Below, in pieces: positions 52,164 to 61,351 of a stretch of 64,000 nt of DNA. The notes beneath the pieces were generated by a model. That model was not told where the DNA came from and did not search any database. It was given only the letters and a program-made list of their open reading frames with translations. The stretch comes from CAYMCQ01 sp964389025 (GTDB taxonomy: Bacteria > Verrucomicrobiota > Verrucomicrobiia > Limisphaerales > CAYMCQ01). The position numbers and the translations under genes were made by a program. How positions within the stretch are numbered: the stretch's first letter is position 1; each line of letters begins with the position of its first letter. The stretch lies in NCBI GenBank assembly GCA_964389025.1, contig CAYMCQ010000006.1, positions 1 through 64,000 on the forward strand. The letters are read 5' to 3'.

Positions 52164-52919
52164 ATGGATTTCGACATCTCGCACATCCTCGATCAATGGG
52201 ATTATTCGCCGGGACAGGTCGTCGTCAGAAAATTCAAGGCCAAGGACGGCACGGAAAAAATTCAACTGCGCGTGGATCTCGGCATTTTGCAGATGAATCT
52301 GGAAGGCCGGCCAGATGGCAAACGACCGCTCGGCCATCCATCGCTTTTCGAGTTCTTCAAACAGAAACTCTACAAGCACATCGCCGCGCACAACGGCGAC
52401 GATGACGGCTTCGAACTCACGCTCGAAGATTGCGCGAAGCTTCAGCTCGAAGCGCTGCAATATCATCACCGCTACATCTGCCTGCTGCAACTGGACGACT
52501 ACGACCGCGTCATCCGCGACACGCAGCGCAATCTCGAGGTCTTCGAGTTCGCCGAGCAATACGCCGAGGCCGAGGAACTCGCGTGGACGCTCCAGCAATT
52601 TCAGCCGCAGCTTCTGATGATCCGCACCCGCGCGCTCGCGGCGCAGGAATTGAAGGCCGACGATTTCGAGAGGGGCATCGAGCAGGTGGACAAGGGGCTT
52701 GAGGCCATCCGCGAATTTTTCCGCAAGACCATGCGCGTGGAATTGATGGAGCACAGCGGCGAGCTGCAATCGCTCGAACGCTGGCGTGAAGACCTTTTGC
52801 TCAAGCGCCCGCTCTCCGAACGCGAGAGGCTGGAGAACGCGCTGCAGGACGCGATCCGCAGCGAGGATTACCAGAAAGCCGCCGAGTGCCGCGACGCGTT
52901 GAAAAATCTCAAAGAATAG
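52164..52919 (+). CDS. UVR-domain protein
   Basis: 251 residues. The last 30 (ALQDAIRSEDYQKAAECRDAL) are a UvrB/UvrC (UVR) motif, a helical hairpin for protein binding. The rest is helical: DYDRVIRDTQRNLEVFEF and EYAEAEEL are predicted to form helix pairs. No signal peptide or enzyme motif. It stops 1 nt before the GatB/YqeY gene, so they are co-transcribed. Function unknown; possibly a regulator of a stress or repair complex. Confidence 0.75.
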   Translation: MDFDISHILDQWDYSPGQVVVRKFKAKDGTEKIQLRVDLGILQMNLEGRPDGKRPLGHPSLFEFFKQKLYKHIAAHNGDDDGFELTLEDCAKLQLEALQYHHRYICLLQLDDYDRVIRDTQRNLEVFEFAEQYAEAEELAWTLQQFQPQLLMIRTRALAAQELKADDFERGIEQVDKGLEAIREFFRKTMRVELMEHSGELQSLERWREDLLLKRPLSERERLENALQDAIRSEDYQKAAECRDALKNLKE

Positions 52920-52920
52920 A

Positions 52921-53367
52921 ATGGCTCTTCAGGACAAACTCGCCGAGGAGATCAAATCCGCGATGCTCGCCCGGGACGCCGACCGTCTTTCCGCGCTGCG
53001 GATGTTGAAGTCTGCCGCCGGTTACCTGCAAATCGAGCGCAAGACCGACAAACTTTCCGACGCGGATTTCGTCTCGCTTGTGCAAAAAGAAGTGAAGAAG
53101 CGCCGCGATTCCGCCGAGCAATTTGAAAAGGGTGGACGGCTTGAACTCGCCGAGAAGGAGAAAAAAGAAATCACCGTGCTGGAAAGTTTCCTGCCGAAAC
53201 CGCTCTCGCCGGAGGAACTGGAACAGTTGGTCAAAGCGGTAATTCAAGAAGTCGGCGCGACGAGCAAGAAGGACATGGGCGCGGTGATGAAAGCAGCACA
53301 GGCAAAAGCTGCGGGGCGCGCGGATGGGAAAACTTTGAGTGCGCTTGTTGGAAAGCTCCTGGCGTAA
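52921..53367 (+). CDS. GatB/YqeY domain protein
   Basis: 148 residues. Start ALQDKLAEEIKSAMLARDADRLSALRML, middle LEVAEKEKKEITVLESFLPKPLS and end GADGKTLSALVGKLL are the signature of YqeY, the tRNA-interacting helical tail of GatB as a free protein. Directly follows the UVR-domain gene. Confidence 0.9.
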   Translation: MALQDKLAEEIKSAMLARDADRLSALRMLKSAAGYLQIERKTDKLSDADFVSLVQKEVKKRRDSAEQFEKGGRLELAEKEKKEITVLESFLPKPLSPEELEQLVKAVIQEVGATSKKDMGAVMKAAQAKAAGRADGKTLSALVGKLLA

Positions 53368-53373
53368 CTCCGT

Positions 53374-53805
53374 TCAGCGCGCCTGCGGAAACTTCACGTA
53401 GAGCAGCCAGTAAATCAGCACGCCGGTCACGGAGACATACATCCAGATGGGCCACGTCCAGCGGGCGATTTTTTTGTGGAGGTCGAACCGGCCTTTGAGC
53501 GCGCGGGTGAGCGTCACGATGACCATTGGCAGAATGATTGTTGCGAGCAGTGTGTGGGTGAACAGAAGTGTCAGATAAATCGGACGAAACCACGCCGGCT
53601 CTTTGAATTTCGTGATGGTGTGGACGGCGAAGTGATACGTAAGATACGACGCGAGAAAAAACGTGGAGGTGATGACGGCGGCGATCATGCAGCGGCGGTG
53701 CGCGACGATGTTTTTCCGCAGGATGAAATAGAGGGCAAAGCTCAACAGGATCGCGCAGAGCCCGTTGAGGGACGCGTTGAGGGTGGGAAGGTCTTGCAGA
53801 GTCAT
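53374..53805 (-). CDS. DUF420-type membrane protein
   Basis: 143 residues from ATG at 53805; the long frame to 53940 lacks family similarity. Four membrane segments (about 15-35, 43-65, 78-100, 118-138) and the conserved H in FAVHTI, FTHTLLA and RWTWPIWMYVSVTGV pattern of DUF420, a cytochrome oxidase assembly-linked family (CtaM-like). Last gene of the cox cluster; ends 6 nt from the convergent YqeY gene. Confidence 0.8.
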   Translation of the reverse strand: MTLQDLPTLNASLNGLCAILLSFALYFILRKNIVAHRRCMIAAVITSTFFLASYLTYHFAVHTITKFKEPAWFRPIYLTLLFTHTLLATIILPMVIVTLTRALKGRFDLHKKIARWTWPIWMYVSVTGVLIYWLLYVKFPQAR

Positions 53806-53992
53806 AGCCAGTTGTTGCCGTTGGCGCGCGAGCGTCTTGGGGTGCGGCAGTCCTCTGCCGCTTTGGGAACGCAGCGGGAGAAAACAAAAGCGCCAGAGGA
53901 CTGGCGCAGTCCAAAACCTGGCGAAATATCGCTCCGCCATGCGAAAGACAGAAACTTGGGCGTTAGTGTATGCATAAAAGCTTCCATCAAAT

Positions 53993-54637
53993 TTATCTTT
54001 CCCGCACGAGGTTTTTCACGGCGGAAATAATCTGCGCCTTGGTCTTGTTCCAGTCCACGTCTTCGCCAACGGTTTCAAACGCAGCGCGCGCGCGGCCTTG
54101 CCTGTCAACAATCACGAAGTAAGTCGCGTGGATGAAGAGGTCGTCAATGGCTTTGCGGTCTTTGGGATCAATCGGGACGGATGAAAGTTTTAAGCCTTCC
54201 ACACCGAGCTTGTAGATTTCCTGTTTGTCACCGGTCAAAAAAGTCCACCGGTTGAAATCCGCACCGAACTTCCCGCCGTATTCTTTCAGGACGACCGGCG
54301 AGTCGAATTCAGGGTCGGTCGTGAGCGTCACGAATTTGTTTTGCAGTTTTGGAGGCAACGCTGCTTGAAGTTCGGCCATCTTGCGGGTCATTGCCGGGCA
54401 CGGCCCGCCGCAGCGCGTGAAGATGATGTCGCCGATCCAGACTTCGCCGCGCAAATCGGCCAGCGTGACGGCGCGATTGTCCTGATTGGTCAAAACGAAA
54501 TCAGGAATCTGGCTGATGATGGGCAGCGGTGGCGCGGCGTTGAATTTCGAAATCACAAACACGCCGACGATGGCGGCGATGACAAGCGCGAGCGTTCCCC
54601 AGACGAGAAATTGGAGGGTTTGCGGAGGTTTGCTCAA
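53993..54637 (-). CDS. SCO1/SenC copper chaperone for cytochrome oxidase
   Basis: 214 residues. N-terminal membrane anchor at about 10-31, thioredoxin fold with copper-binding C76-G-G-P-C80 and H170 (DLFIHATYF). Sco proteins deliver copper to the CuA site of CoxB. Its start is 15 nt after coxB. Confidence 0.92.
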   Translation of the reverse strand: MSKPPQTLQFLVWGTLALVIAAIVGVFVISKFNAAPPLPIISQIPDFVLTNQDNRAVTLADLRGEVWIGDIIFTRCGGPCPAMTRKMAELQAALPPKLQNKFVTLTTDPEFDSPVVLKEYGGKFGADFNRWTFLTGDKQEIYKLGVEGLKLSSVPIDPKDRKAIDDLFIHATYFVIVDRQGRARAAFETVGEDVDWNKTKAQIISAVKNLVRER

Positions 54638-54652
54638 ATCGGTCCGGCAACG

Positions 54653-55450
54653 TTATTCCGCAGACGAAGCGCCGCCGCCTGCGCCGACCGGTTTCTGCGT
54701 CGCGAGCCACTTCTGGTAATCCTCCGGCGTGTCCACGACGAGGAATCCCGCCGCCATGTTCGCGTGGCCTATACCGCAGAGTTGCGCGCAGTTGATCTGG
54801 TAACGGCCAACGTGCGTCGGCGTGAAATGAAGCGGAATCCTCATGCCCGGAATCGCGTCCTGCGTCACGCGCATGGCGATGATTTTGAAGGAATGGATCA
54901 CGTCCTTCGAGGAAAGTTGGACAATGACGGGTTTGTTGACGGGGACATGGATTTGATTCGGTGATTCGATGTCGTCCTTCGCTGCGGGGTCGGAGAAATC
55001 GATGCCGAACTTGTTCGTCGAATTGACCAGATGCATGTCCTGCTTGCCAAATTTTCCGTCTGCGCCGGGGTAACGGACGTTCCATGCAAACTGCTCCGCA
55101 ACGACTTGAACGACCGTTGATTCAGACTCTTTGGGAAATTCTCCGACTGCTTTTGCCCAAAGGGGAATTGCGAATCCGAGCAACAGGACCCCTTCGGCAA
55201 TCACGACGATGATTTCGAGGTAGCTCGAATAATGTCCGCGGACGCCGAGGTAATCGGCCTTCGGGTTTCGGGAACGGCGAAACCGGACTAGCGCGTAGGC
55301 AAAGTAGGCCAGCCAGCCGATGAACAGCGCGATCATCAGCCAATGGACGTAGATGATGAGGCTGTCAACGTCGAGGCCCTGTTCCGAAGCCAGCGGCGGC
55401 AGGCCGAGTATTTTGTGAAAGAGATCGTGGAGAAAGTTTCCCATGGTCAA
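54653..55450 (-). CDS. coxB: Cytochrome c oxidase subunit II
   Basis: 265 residues. Two membrane helices (about 33-57 and 78-100), then a periplasmic cupredoxin with the CuA ligands H186, C221, C225, H229 and M232 (CAQLCGIGHANM); Gln stands where a Glu is common. No separate cytochrome c domain. It starts inside the end of the 111-aa gene (4-nt overlap). Confidence 0.93.
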   Translation of the reverse strand: MTMGNFLHDLFHKILGLPPLASEQGLDVDSLIIYVHWLMIALFIGWLAYFAYALVRFRRSRNPKADYLGVRGHYSSYLEIIVVIAEGVLLLGFAIPLWAKAVGEFPKESESTVVQVVAEQFAWNVRYPGADGKFGKQDMHLVNSTNKFGIDFSDPAAKDDIESPNQIHVPVNKPVIVQLSSKDVIHSFKIIAMRVTQDAIPGMRIPLHFTPTHVGRYQINCAQLCGIGHANMAAGFLVVDTPEDYQKWLATQKPVGAGGGASSAE

Positions 55451-55782
55451 TGTTGGTTTGAATTGTTCATGCCGTTGTCAGAAATTTTTGCGGCGCGTCT
55501 GGCGATATAGACAAAAAATCCACTGATGCCCGCCAGCACTCCAGTGATGACAACGAGCAGCGTGAAAATTCCGGCGTTCATTCCCCAGGCCATCGGCGAG
55601 TCGGATTTTCCGTAGCACGCGGCGCACGCGAGCGCCGAAGGCGAAACACCAAACACCAAACACCAAATCCCAAAAAAACACCAAGCTCCAAACTTCAAAC
55701 CGGCGCCGGGCCAAGGCCTTTGAAGCTTGAAGTTTGGAGCTTCTTTGGTGTTTGGTGTCTGGTGTTTGGTGTTTTGCATCAC
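55447..55782 (-). CDS. Small membrane protein with repeat-derived signal sequence
   Basis: 111 residues. The conserved part is ACAACYGKSDSPMAWGM and a membrane helix (about 72-94), as in small proteins next to coxB in related bacteria. The first ~45 residues are translated from the palindromic repeat at 55646-55776, and supply the hydrophobic stretch WCFFGIWCLVFGV before the likely cleavage site SALA-CAA. Overlaps both neighbours by 4 nt. A start after the repeat would lack a signal peptide. Confidence 0.65.
   Translation of the reverse strand: MMQNTKHQTPNTKEAPNFKLQRPWPGAGLKFGAWCFFGIWCLVFGVSPSALACAACYGKSDSPMAWGMNAGIFTLLVVITGVLAGISGFFVYIARRAAKISDNGMNNSNQH
55646..55776. repeat. Palindromic TTTGGTGT-type repeat within coding sequence
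   Basis: Left part: CACCAAACACCAAATCCC... CCAAGCTCCAAACTTCAA; right part: TTGAAGTTTGGAGCTTCTTTGGTGTTTGGTG; the two are near-complementary over ~50 nt around a ~25-nt GC-rich centre (GGCGCCGGGCC). It makes a long hairpin. No gene of its own. Confidence 0.75.
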
Positions 55783-55988
55783 AGATAGCTGACTTTCTTG
55801 AGCTTCTTCAGGAAATATTTACCGTAAACGACCAGCGCCACGCCGACGACGAGCGAACCTATGCCCATCACAAGGTCAAGCGCGCCGCGCTCGCCGCCGA
55901 AATAATTTTTCAGCGACCAGCCGCCGAATCCGAACGCCAGCGCGCTGGAAATCGTCACGAAAAAAATATGGAACGCTTTAAGGGACAT
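55779..55988 (-). CDS. Small two-helix membrane protein
   Basis: 69 residues, with two membrane helices (about 5-22 and 38-60) and a lysine-rich end. It overlaps coxD by 11 nt and the 111-aa gene by 4 nt. Possible accessory subunit of the oxidase; no motif. Confidence 0.7.
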   Translation of the reverse strand: MSLKAFHIFFVTISSALAFGFGGWSLKNYFGGERGALDLVMGIGSLVVGVALVVYGKYFLKKLKKVSYL

Positions 55989-56304
55989 AGGGAAGGTGAA
56001 CGCCGTTTTCGTGCGCCATTGACCAGAGGGTCAGATACATCAGCCCGGCAAAGAAAAACGCCGTGAACGCCAGGACCCAGTAGATCATTTTGCGCTCGGA
56101 GATCAGGTGCATGAAAAATCCCGCCACAAGAAACGCCTTCACGCACGCGATGATGAGCGCAACGGCGACGTTGATTGTTGCGCTGCCGAAATGAATGTAG
56201 GACGCCCAGACCGTGAACGCCGTCCCGATGATCAGCGCGAAAAATACCAGCAGGTATCGGCGGACGTGATGGCTGAAATGTTCTGCTTGTGCGTGGTCGC
56301 TCAT
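55978..56304 (-). CDS. coxD: Cytochrome c oxidase subunit IV
   Basis: 108 residues with three membrane helices (about 16-37, 44-66, 73-96) and the conserved FMHL between helices two and three, as in COX4_pro/CyoD. Stabilises the core complex. Confidence 0.85.
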   Translation of the reverse strand: MSDHAQAEHFSHHVRRYLLVFFALIIGTAFTVWASYIHFGSATINVAVALIIACVKAFLVAGFFMHLISERKMIYWVLAFTAFFFAGLMYLTLWSMAHENGVHLPYVP

Positions 56305-56311
56305 AGATGTG

Positions 56312-56388
56312 GATTAAGATTATGATTAAGAGCAAGATTAAGAAGCAGCGGGGAAATGTTCTGCCTGTTCTTAATCATAATCTTAATC
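56312..56388. repeat. Inverted repeat GATTAAGATTATGATTAAGA
   Basis: 20-nt arms at 56312-56331 and 56369-56388 are exact reverse complements, 37 nt apart. Located between coxC and coxD, which are otherwise tightly packed. It resembles the other short palindromic elements in this chromosome segment. Confidence 0.75.
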
Positions 56389-56414
56389 GTAATCTGCGTG
56401 TGGTTCATTTCGGG

Positions 56415-57224
56415 TTACAACAGATACAAAACCGGGAACAGGAATATCCAGACCAGATCAACGAAGTGCCAGAATAAACCGGAAACTTCGATCCGGTTCG
56501 TGAAACGCTCCGGGTCGGTCTTCCAAAGTTTGGCTCCGAAACTCCACAAAAATCCGATGACAATCGCGCCTCCGACGACGTGGAGCGCGTGCAAGCCGGT
56601 CAGCGTGAAATAAATCGCCGTGTAGGTGTTGTGCTTCGGGCCATAGTTTCCCATCGTCTTGATCTGCGCGGCCTCGATTTTGTGCTCGGCATGTTCGTGT
56701 TTGCCTTTATGCGAACGAAGGTCGGCAAAGTCCTTCACGCTCGCTCCAATACCGCCGTGAATCGTCACTTCACCCGTTCCTTTTTCCAGGTCGAAGTCCT
56801 TTGATTTGCCGACGAGATGGCCGTCGGCGACTTTGCCGTCCTTCAACTGGATCGAGTAGTGCGTGAACTTGTCATTATATTCGTAGGATTTGATCCCAAG
56901 GAAGATGAGCGCGCAAATCAGCGTGCAGGCGTGCCACATCTTGAACGCGCTGAAGCGGTTCATCTTGAGCGACGCCCACGCGAGCACCGTGGTGATGCTG
57001 GAGCAGATGAGGACGAGCGTGTTGGCCGTGCCGAGCGGGATGTTGAGCCATCCGTGCGGCCACGAGCCTTCGTCCGCGCCGACGCGCAGCAAGATGTAGG
57101 CGGAGAACAGCGCGCCGAAGAGCATGACTTCCGATGCGAGGAAAAGCCAGATGCCGAGTTTGGCGTTGTAAAGGCCGGTGTCCTTGCGCGGCTCGACGAT
57201 GTAGGGGAGGATTTCCTGTTGCAT
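56415..57224 (-). CDS. coxC: Cytochrome c oxidase subunit III
   Basis: 269 residues from ATG at 57224 (4 nt after coxA). About five membrane helices and the conserved H-x-WH-like VVGGAIVIGFLWSF and WHFVDLVWIFLFPVLY end. A hydrophilic insertion of ~60 residues (about 125-190), rich in K, H, E (KGKHEHAEHK), lies between two helices and is unusual. Confidence 0.9.
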   Translation of the reverse strand: MQQEILPYIVEPRKDTGLYNAKLGIWLFLASEVMLFGALFSAYILLRVGADEGSWPHGWLNIPLGTANTLVLICSSITTVLAWASLKMNRFSAFKMWHACTLICALIFLGIKSYEYNDKFTHYSIQLKDGKVADGHLVGKSKDFDLEKGTGEVTIHGGIGASVKDFADLRSHKGKHEHAEHKIEAAQIKTMGNYGPKHNTYTAIYFTLTGLHALHVVGGAIVIGFLWSFGAKLWKTDPERFTNRIEVSGLFWHFVDLVWIFLFPVLYLL

Positions 57225-57228
57225 GAAA

Positions 57229-59055
57229 TTAAGCTTCGTTCTGTGGTGTGAAATCTTTGGCTTTGCCCGGCACGCTATATTCGTAAGGACCACGATGGAC
57301 GGTCGGCACGACGGCAAAATTTCCGTGCGGCGGCGGCGTGGGCGTCTGCCATTCAAGCGTCGTGGCTTCCCACGGATTATCTGAGGTCACCTTCTTGCCG
57401 TTCTTGATGCTCCAGAAAAAGTTGATGATGAAGGGAATTTGCGACAGGGCGAGCAGCACAACCGCCCACAAAATGACCCTGTGCAGCGAAATGTTGAAAT
57501 CGCTCAAGCCGCCGATGACTTCGCCCGAAGCTTTGTTGTGTTCAGCCGAATAATTGATGCCGCCGTCCGACATGCGGCGCAACATGCCCGCCATGCCCTG
57601 CTGAAACATCGGCTGGAAAATCACGTTCATGAAGATCAACGAGAGCCAGAAATGAATCTTGCCCCAGAATTGGTTCATCATCCGCCCGGTGACTTTTGGA
57701 AACCAGTAATAAATCCCCGCAAACAGCGCGAAGATCGTCCCCGGCGCGACGATGTAATGGAAATGAGCGATGACATAATACGTGTCGTGCAAATGAATGT
57801 CACTGACGTTGAATCCGAGTGGCAGTCCGGTCAAGCCGCCAATTCCGAACATCGGCAAGAATGCGAGGCAGAAAAGCATCGGCACGGTGAAACGAATCGA
57901 AGCGCCCCAAAGCGAAATGAAGAAGCACGTCAGAATAATCACCGACGGAATCGAGATGATCATCGTCGTCGTCTGGAAGAACGTGGCGATTTTCGTTCCC
58001 ATGCCCGTCAGATACATGTGGTGCGCCCAAACGATGAAAGAGAGAAATCCAATGACAAGCACGGAATAAACCAGCGACTTGTAGCCCCAGATCGGCTTGC
58101 GTGTGTTGTTCGCGATGACTTCGGCGACGATTCCCATAGCGGGAAGAATCAGAACATAAACTTCAGGATGGCCGAGAAACCAAAACAGATGCTGCCACAA
58201 CAACGGACTGCCGCCGCCGCTCACGTTCGCATACGCGCCGCTGATCGCCAGTCCCGTCGGGAGAAAAAAACTGGTGTGCGCGACTTTGTCCATCAACTGC
58301 ATCACCGCCGCCGCTTCGAGCGGAGGGAACGCGAGCAGGAGCAGGAACGCCGTCACGAATTGCGCCCAGACGAAAAATGGCAGCCGCATCCATGTCATGC
58401 CCGGCGCGCGCAACTGGATGATTGTGGCGATGAAATTCACCGCGCCCAGCAGCGAGGACGTTATCAAAAACACCATGCCGATGAGCCAGAACGTTTGGCC
58501 GTGGCCCGGAATGATAGACGCCAGCGGCGAATATGACGTCCAGCCTGCCTGCGCTGCGCCACCGGGAATGAAAAAACTGACGACCATGATGATTCCGCCG
58601 ATCACGTAAGCCTGGTAGCTCGCCATGTTCACGCGCGGAAACGCCATGTCCGGCGCGCCGATTTGCAGCGGCACCACGAGGTTTCCGAACGCCGCGAACG
58701 CCAGTGGCACGATGGCCGTGAAGACCATCAGCGTCCCGTGCATCGCGCCGAAGGAATTGTAGAGGTCGGGCGACATGACGCCGCCGGCAGCGGGGCTGTT
58801 ACCCTGCGCATCGCGCAACATCCAATCGAGCAAATGTCCGACGAGCGGAATCGGCTGGCCGGGATTTGCGATTTGCCATCGCATCAGCATCATCAGCAGA
58901 AAACCGAACAGCAAAAAGAAAAGTCCCGTGACGCCGTATTGGATGCCGATTATTTTGTGGTCGGTGGAGAAAACATATTTCCGCCAGAAGCCAATGTCTT
59001 CGTGGTGCGCCGCGTGCGCACCGGGATGAGGAATTGCGTGTGATGATGCCTGCAT
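57229..59055 (-). CDS. coxA: Cytochrome c oxidase subunit I
   Basis: 608 residues, about 12-14 helices. Ligands are seen: the heme-copper H-x3-Y pair in WFLGHPEVYVLI, HH in VWAHHMYLTG, and HFHYIVAPG. Proton-pumping heme-copper oxidase core; reduces O2 to water. C-terminal tail is hydrophilic. Gap of 91 nt to ctaB (59147) with nothing in it. Confidence 0.95.
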   Translation of the reverse strand: MQASSHAIPHPGAHAAHHEDIGFWRKYVFSTDHKIIGIQYGVTGLFFLLFGFLLMMLMRWQIANPGQPIPLVGHLLDWMLRDAQGNSPAAGGVMSPDLYNSFGAMHGTLMVFTAIVPLAFAAFGNLVVPLQIGAPDMAFPRVNMASYQAYVIGGIIMVVSFFIPGGAAQAGWTSYSPLASIIPGHGQTFWLIGMVFLITSSLLGAVNFIATIIQLRAPGMTWMRLPFFVWAQFVTAFLLLLAFPPLEAAAVMQLMDKVAHTSFFLPTGLAISGAYANVSGGGSPLLWQHLFWFLGHPEVYVLILPAMGIVAEVIANNTRKPIWGYKSLVYSVLVIGFLSFIVWAHHMYLTGMGTKIATFFQTTTMIISIPSVIILTCFFISLWGASIRFTVPMLFCLAFLPMFGIGGLTGLPLGFNVSDIHLHDTYYVIAHFHYIVAPGTIFALFAGIYYWFPKVTGRMMNQFWGKIHFWLSLIFMNVIFQPMFQQGMAGMLRRMSDGGINYSAEHNKASGEVIGGLSDFNISLHRVILWAVVLLALSQIPFIINFFWSIKNGKKVTSDNPWEATTLEWQTPTPPPHGNFAVVPTVHRGPYEYSVPGKAKDFTPQNEA

Positions 59056-59146
59056 TTTTTAATCAACTTGTTTCAATAATCGCCGCCGCCGCCGAATTTT
59101 CGGCGCGACAGTAAACTTGTCTCCGCTTTTCGTGTCAACTGCGGAT

Positions 59147-60049
59147 TCATTTCAATTTGTCCCATGCCATCAAGCCCAACAGCAGCGGCAAATACAGAAT
59201 CGAGGCGAAAAACAACCGCCGCGCCCGCGCGATCGTCAACTCGCGCGAAAATTGGATAGCGCACCAGAGAAAAATGATTCCGAGAATCAGCGCGCCAAAA
59301 AGATAAACCGGCCCGGCCAGTTTCAAAGCAAACGGCATCAGGCTGATTGGCAAAAGACCGAGCGTGTGACCTACGGCTTGATGGCCGGTGCGGGTTCCAT
59401 CCGGGTCAACCGCAGGCAGCATCACGAACCCGGCCTTCGCGTATTCCTCGCGATACATCCACGCGATGGCGAGGAAATGGGAAATTTGCCAGAAGCAAAG
59501 AATCCCGAACAGCGCCCAGCCGCCCTGCGAAATTTCGCCGCGCGCCGCCGTCCAGCCCATCAACGGCGGCAACCCGCCGGGAATCGCGCCGATGGCCGTG
59601 TTCAGCCAGGTCACGCGCTTGAGCGGCGTGTAAATGAACAGATAACTCACCAGTGAAACCGCGCCGAGCACGCTCGTCACCGGATTCACCGCAAGCGCCA
59701 GATAAATCAAACCCGCCGTCGAACAAATTCCGCCGAAGATCAAAACCGTCGTTGGCTGTAATCGTCCCGATGGCAGCGGGCGATTCGCTGTGCGCCGCAT
59801 CTTCGCGTCGAATTCCTTTTCCAAAAGCTGGTTCAACGCCGCCGCGCCTCCGGCCACCAGCGCCGTGCCGAGCATCGTATGAAGCATCAGCAAATAATCC
59901 ATCGGCCCGCGAAACCCGAGGTAAAAACCAACCAGCGTCGTGAGTAAAACCAAAAGCGTCAGGCGCGCCTTGACGAGATCGGCGTAAACCGCGACCCAGC
60001 TTTTGTCGGCTGTTGCAATTTCGTTGAATGTTTGTGCCGTGGCTTTCAT
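59147..60049 (-). CDS. ctaB: Protoheme IX farnesyltransferase
   Basis: 300 residues, about nine helices, and the motif FDAKMRRTANRPLPSG that binds the prenyl pyrophosphate-magnesium. Makes heme O from heme B. It starts 1 nt after the ctaA stop. Confidence 0.93.
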   Translation of the reverse strand: MKATAQTFNEIATADKSWVAVYADLVKARLTLLVLLTTLVGFYLGFRGPMDYLLMLHTMLGTALVAGGAAALNQLLEKEFDAKMRRTANRPLPSGRLQPTTVLIFGGICSTAGLIYLALAVNPVTSVLGAVSLVSYLFIYTPLKRVTWLNTAIGAIPGGLPPLMGWTAARGEISQGGWALFGILCFWQISHFLAIAWMYREEYAKAGFVMLPAVDPDGTRTGHQAVGHTLGLLPISLMPFALKLAGPVYLFGALILGIIFLWCAIQFSRELTIARARRLFFASILYLPLLLGLMAWDKLK

Positions 60050-61285
60050 TTATCGGACATTGGGCGCGGGAGTGTGCCTTGCCTCGGAGGGAAATGGCGA
60101 GACAGAATTTTTAATTTTTGTGTTTTCCTCGCCTGCCGCCAGAATTCGCGATGAAATCAACACCAGCATCGCACCCGTCACCAATGTCATCGCGCCCGCA
60201 AGGACGTGCAACGTGGCGATGTCCGCCGGTTTGTTCCTCAAGACCGTGAGCGCGCCCAAAGTGGCTTGAAGCAAAAGCAAACCGAGCCAGCATGTTGCGA
60301 GTTTCGTGATTCGATTTCCCCAGCCAAGTTTTCGCTTCGACGCGATCGCGCACACCGCAACCGCCACCAGAATCAAAACCGCCACGATGCGATGCGCCAT
60401 CTGCAAACCGATTTGCCCGGCGGTGATGGGATGAGTCTCGGTGACTTCCTGCCGCTGCTGGTTGTAGCGCGCGACGGACAGCGCGTCCATCGCCGGCCAG
60501 ACTTTTCCGTAAGCCAGAGGAAAATCCGGGATTGCCAAACCTGCGTGCTGATGTCGCATAGCCGCGCCGAGGATGAGCTGCACGAAAATGACCAGACTGG
60601 TCAGCAAAAATAGACCCCGTAAATTTTTAATGGCTGATGGCTGATAGCCAATCGCCGATTGGAAATTGAATTTCCACCATTTGCTCGTGAACAGCGCAAT
60701 CGAGCTAACGAGGACAAAAAACAATTGCGCCAGCGTCGCGTGGAAAATTCCCAGCTCATCCTTGAGCAGCGTCACCCGCAACCCCCCCAAAACTCCCTGC
60801 AAAACAACTGCCGACAGCGCGACGATTCCAAGCCACCGCAAGCCGTCTGTTCGTTTGAGTTGAAAAACCCCGAAAACAATTCCGCAAACTCCAGCCAGCG
60901 CAATTGAAACGAAAACCGTCGTGGTGCGGACGCCCATCATCCCGCCAACGACGAGTAACACGCCGACAATGGCGAGGACCCCATTGCGCCTCGCCTTTCC
61001 GTTTGTCTCCCACATCCAAAGCCATAGCGCCAGAATCGCCGTTAGCAAACCGACCGTTGAAGCGACAAGCCTATGCGAGTGCTCGTAGAAAACATTTCCG
61101 CCATGCCACCATTTTGACACGGGAAACAGGAACATGTTATAGCCGTAGCTCGTCGGCCAGTCGGGCACGGACATTCCGGCTTCGTGGCTCGTCACCAGCC
61201 CGCCGATGCCGATGAGCGCGAGCGTCGCCAGCGCCGTCAGCACGGCGAAACGATGCAGCCATATGTTTTTTTCGGTTGGAATCAT
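60050..61285 (-). CDS. ctaA: Heme A synthase
   Basis: 411 residues, longer than usual (~300-350). Eight helices and histidines in VTSHEAGMSVPDWP, YEHSHRLVA and MRHQHAGLAIPDFPLAYG, which bind the heme. An in-frame repeat (about 60631-60660) encodes AIGYQPSAI near residue 210-218 and explains part of the extra length. Converts heme O to heme A for CoxA. Confidence 0.9.
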   Translation of the reverse strand: MIPTEKNIWLHRFAVLTALATLALIGIGGLVTSHEAGMSVPDWPTSYGYNMFLFPVSKWWHGGNVFYEHSHRLVASTVGLLTAILALWLWMWETNGKARRNGVLAIVGVLLVVGGMMGVRTTTVFVSIALAGVCGIVFGVFQLKRTDGLRWLGIVALSAVVLQGVLGGLRVTLLKDELGIFHATLAQLFFVLVSSIALFTSKWWKFNFQSAIGYQPSAIKNLRGLFLLTSLVIFVQLILGAAMRHQHAGLAIPDFPLAYGKVWPAMDALSVARYNQQRQEVTETHPITAGQIGLQMAHRIVAVLILVAVAVCAIASKRKLGWGNRITKLATCWLGLLLLQATLGALTVLRNKPADIATLHVLAGAMTLVTGAMLVLISSRILAAGEENTKIKNSVSPFPSEARHTPAPNVR

Positions 61286-61351
61286 CTGCCTTGGAAATCA
61301 AAAACCGCCGCGACACGAATTGCCGCAGCGGCTTGAAAAATCAAAACCGCG

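Noticed and set aside
53374..53940. 188-aa version of the DUF420 protein
   Set aside because: The first 45 residues have no family similarity; start at 53805 gives a normal-length member.
57439..58536. 365-aa plus-strand open frame
   Set aside because: Antisense to coxA; extreme R/Q/H composition typical of shadow frames.
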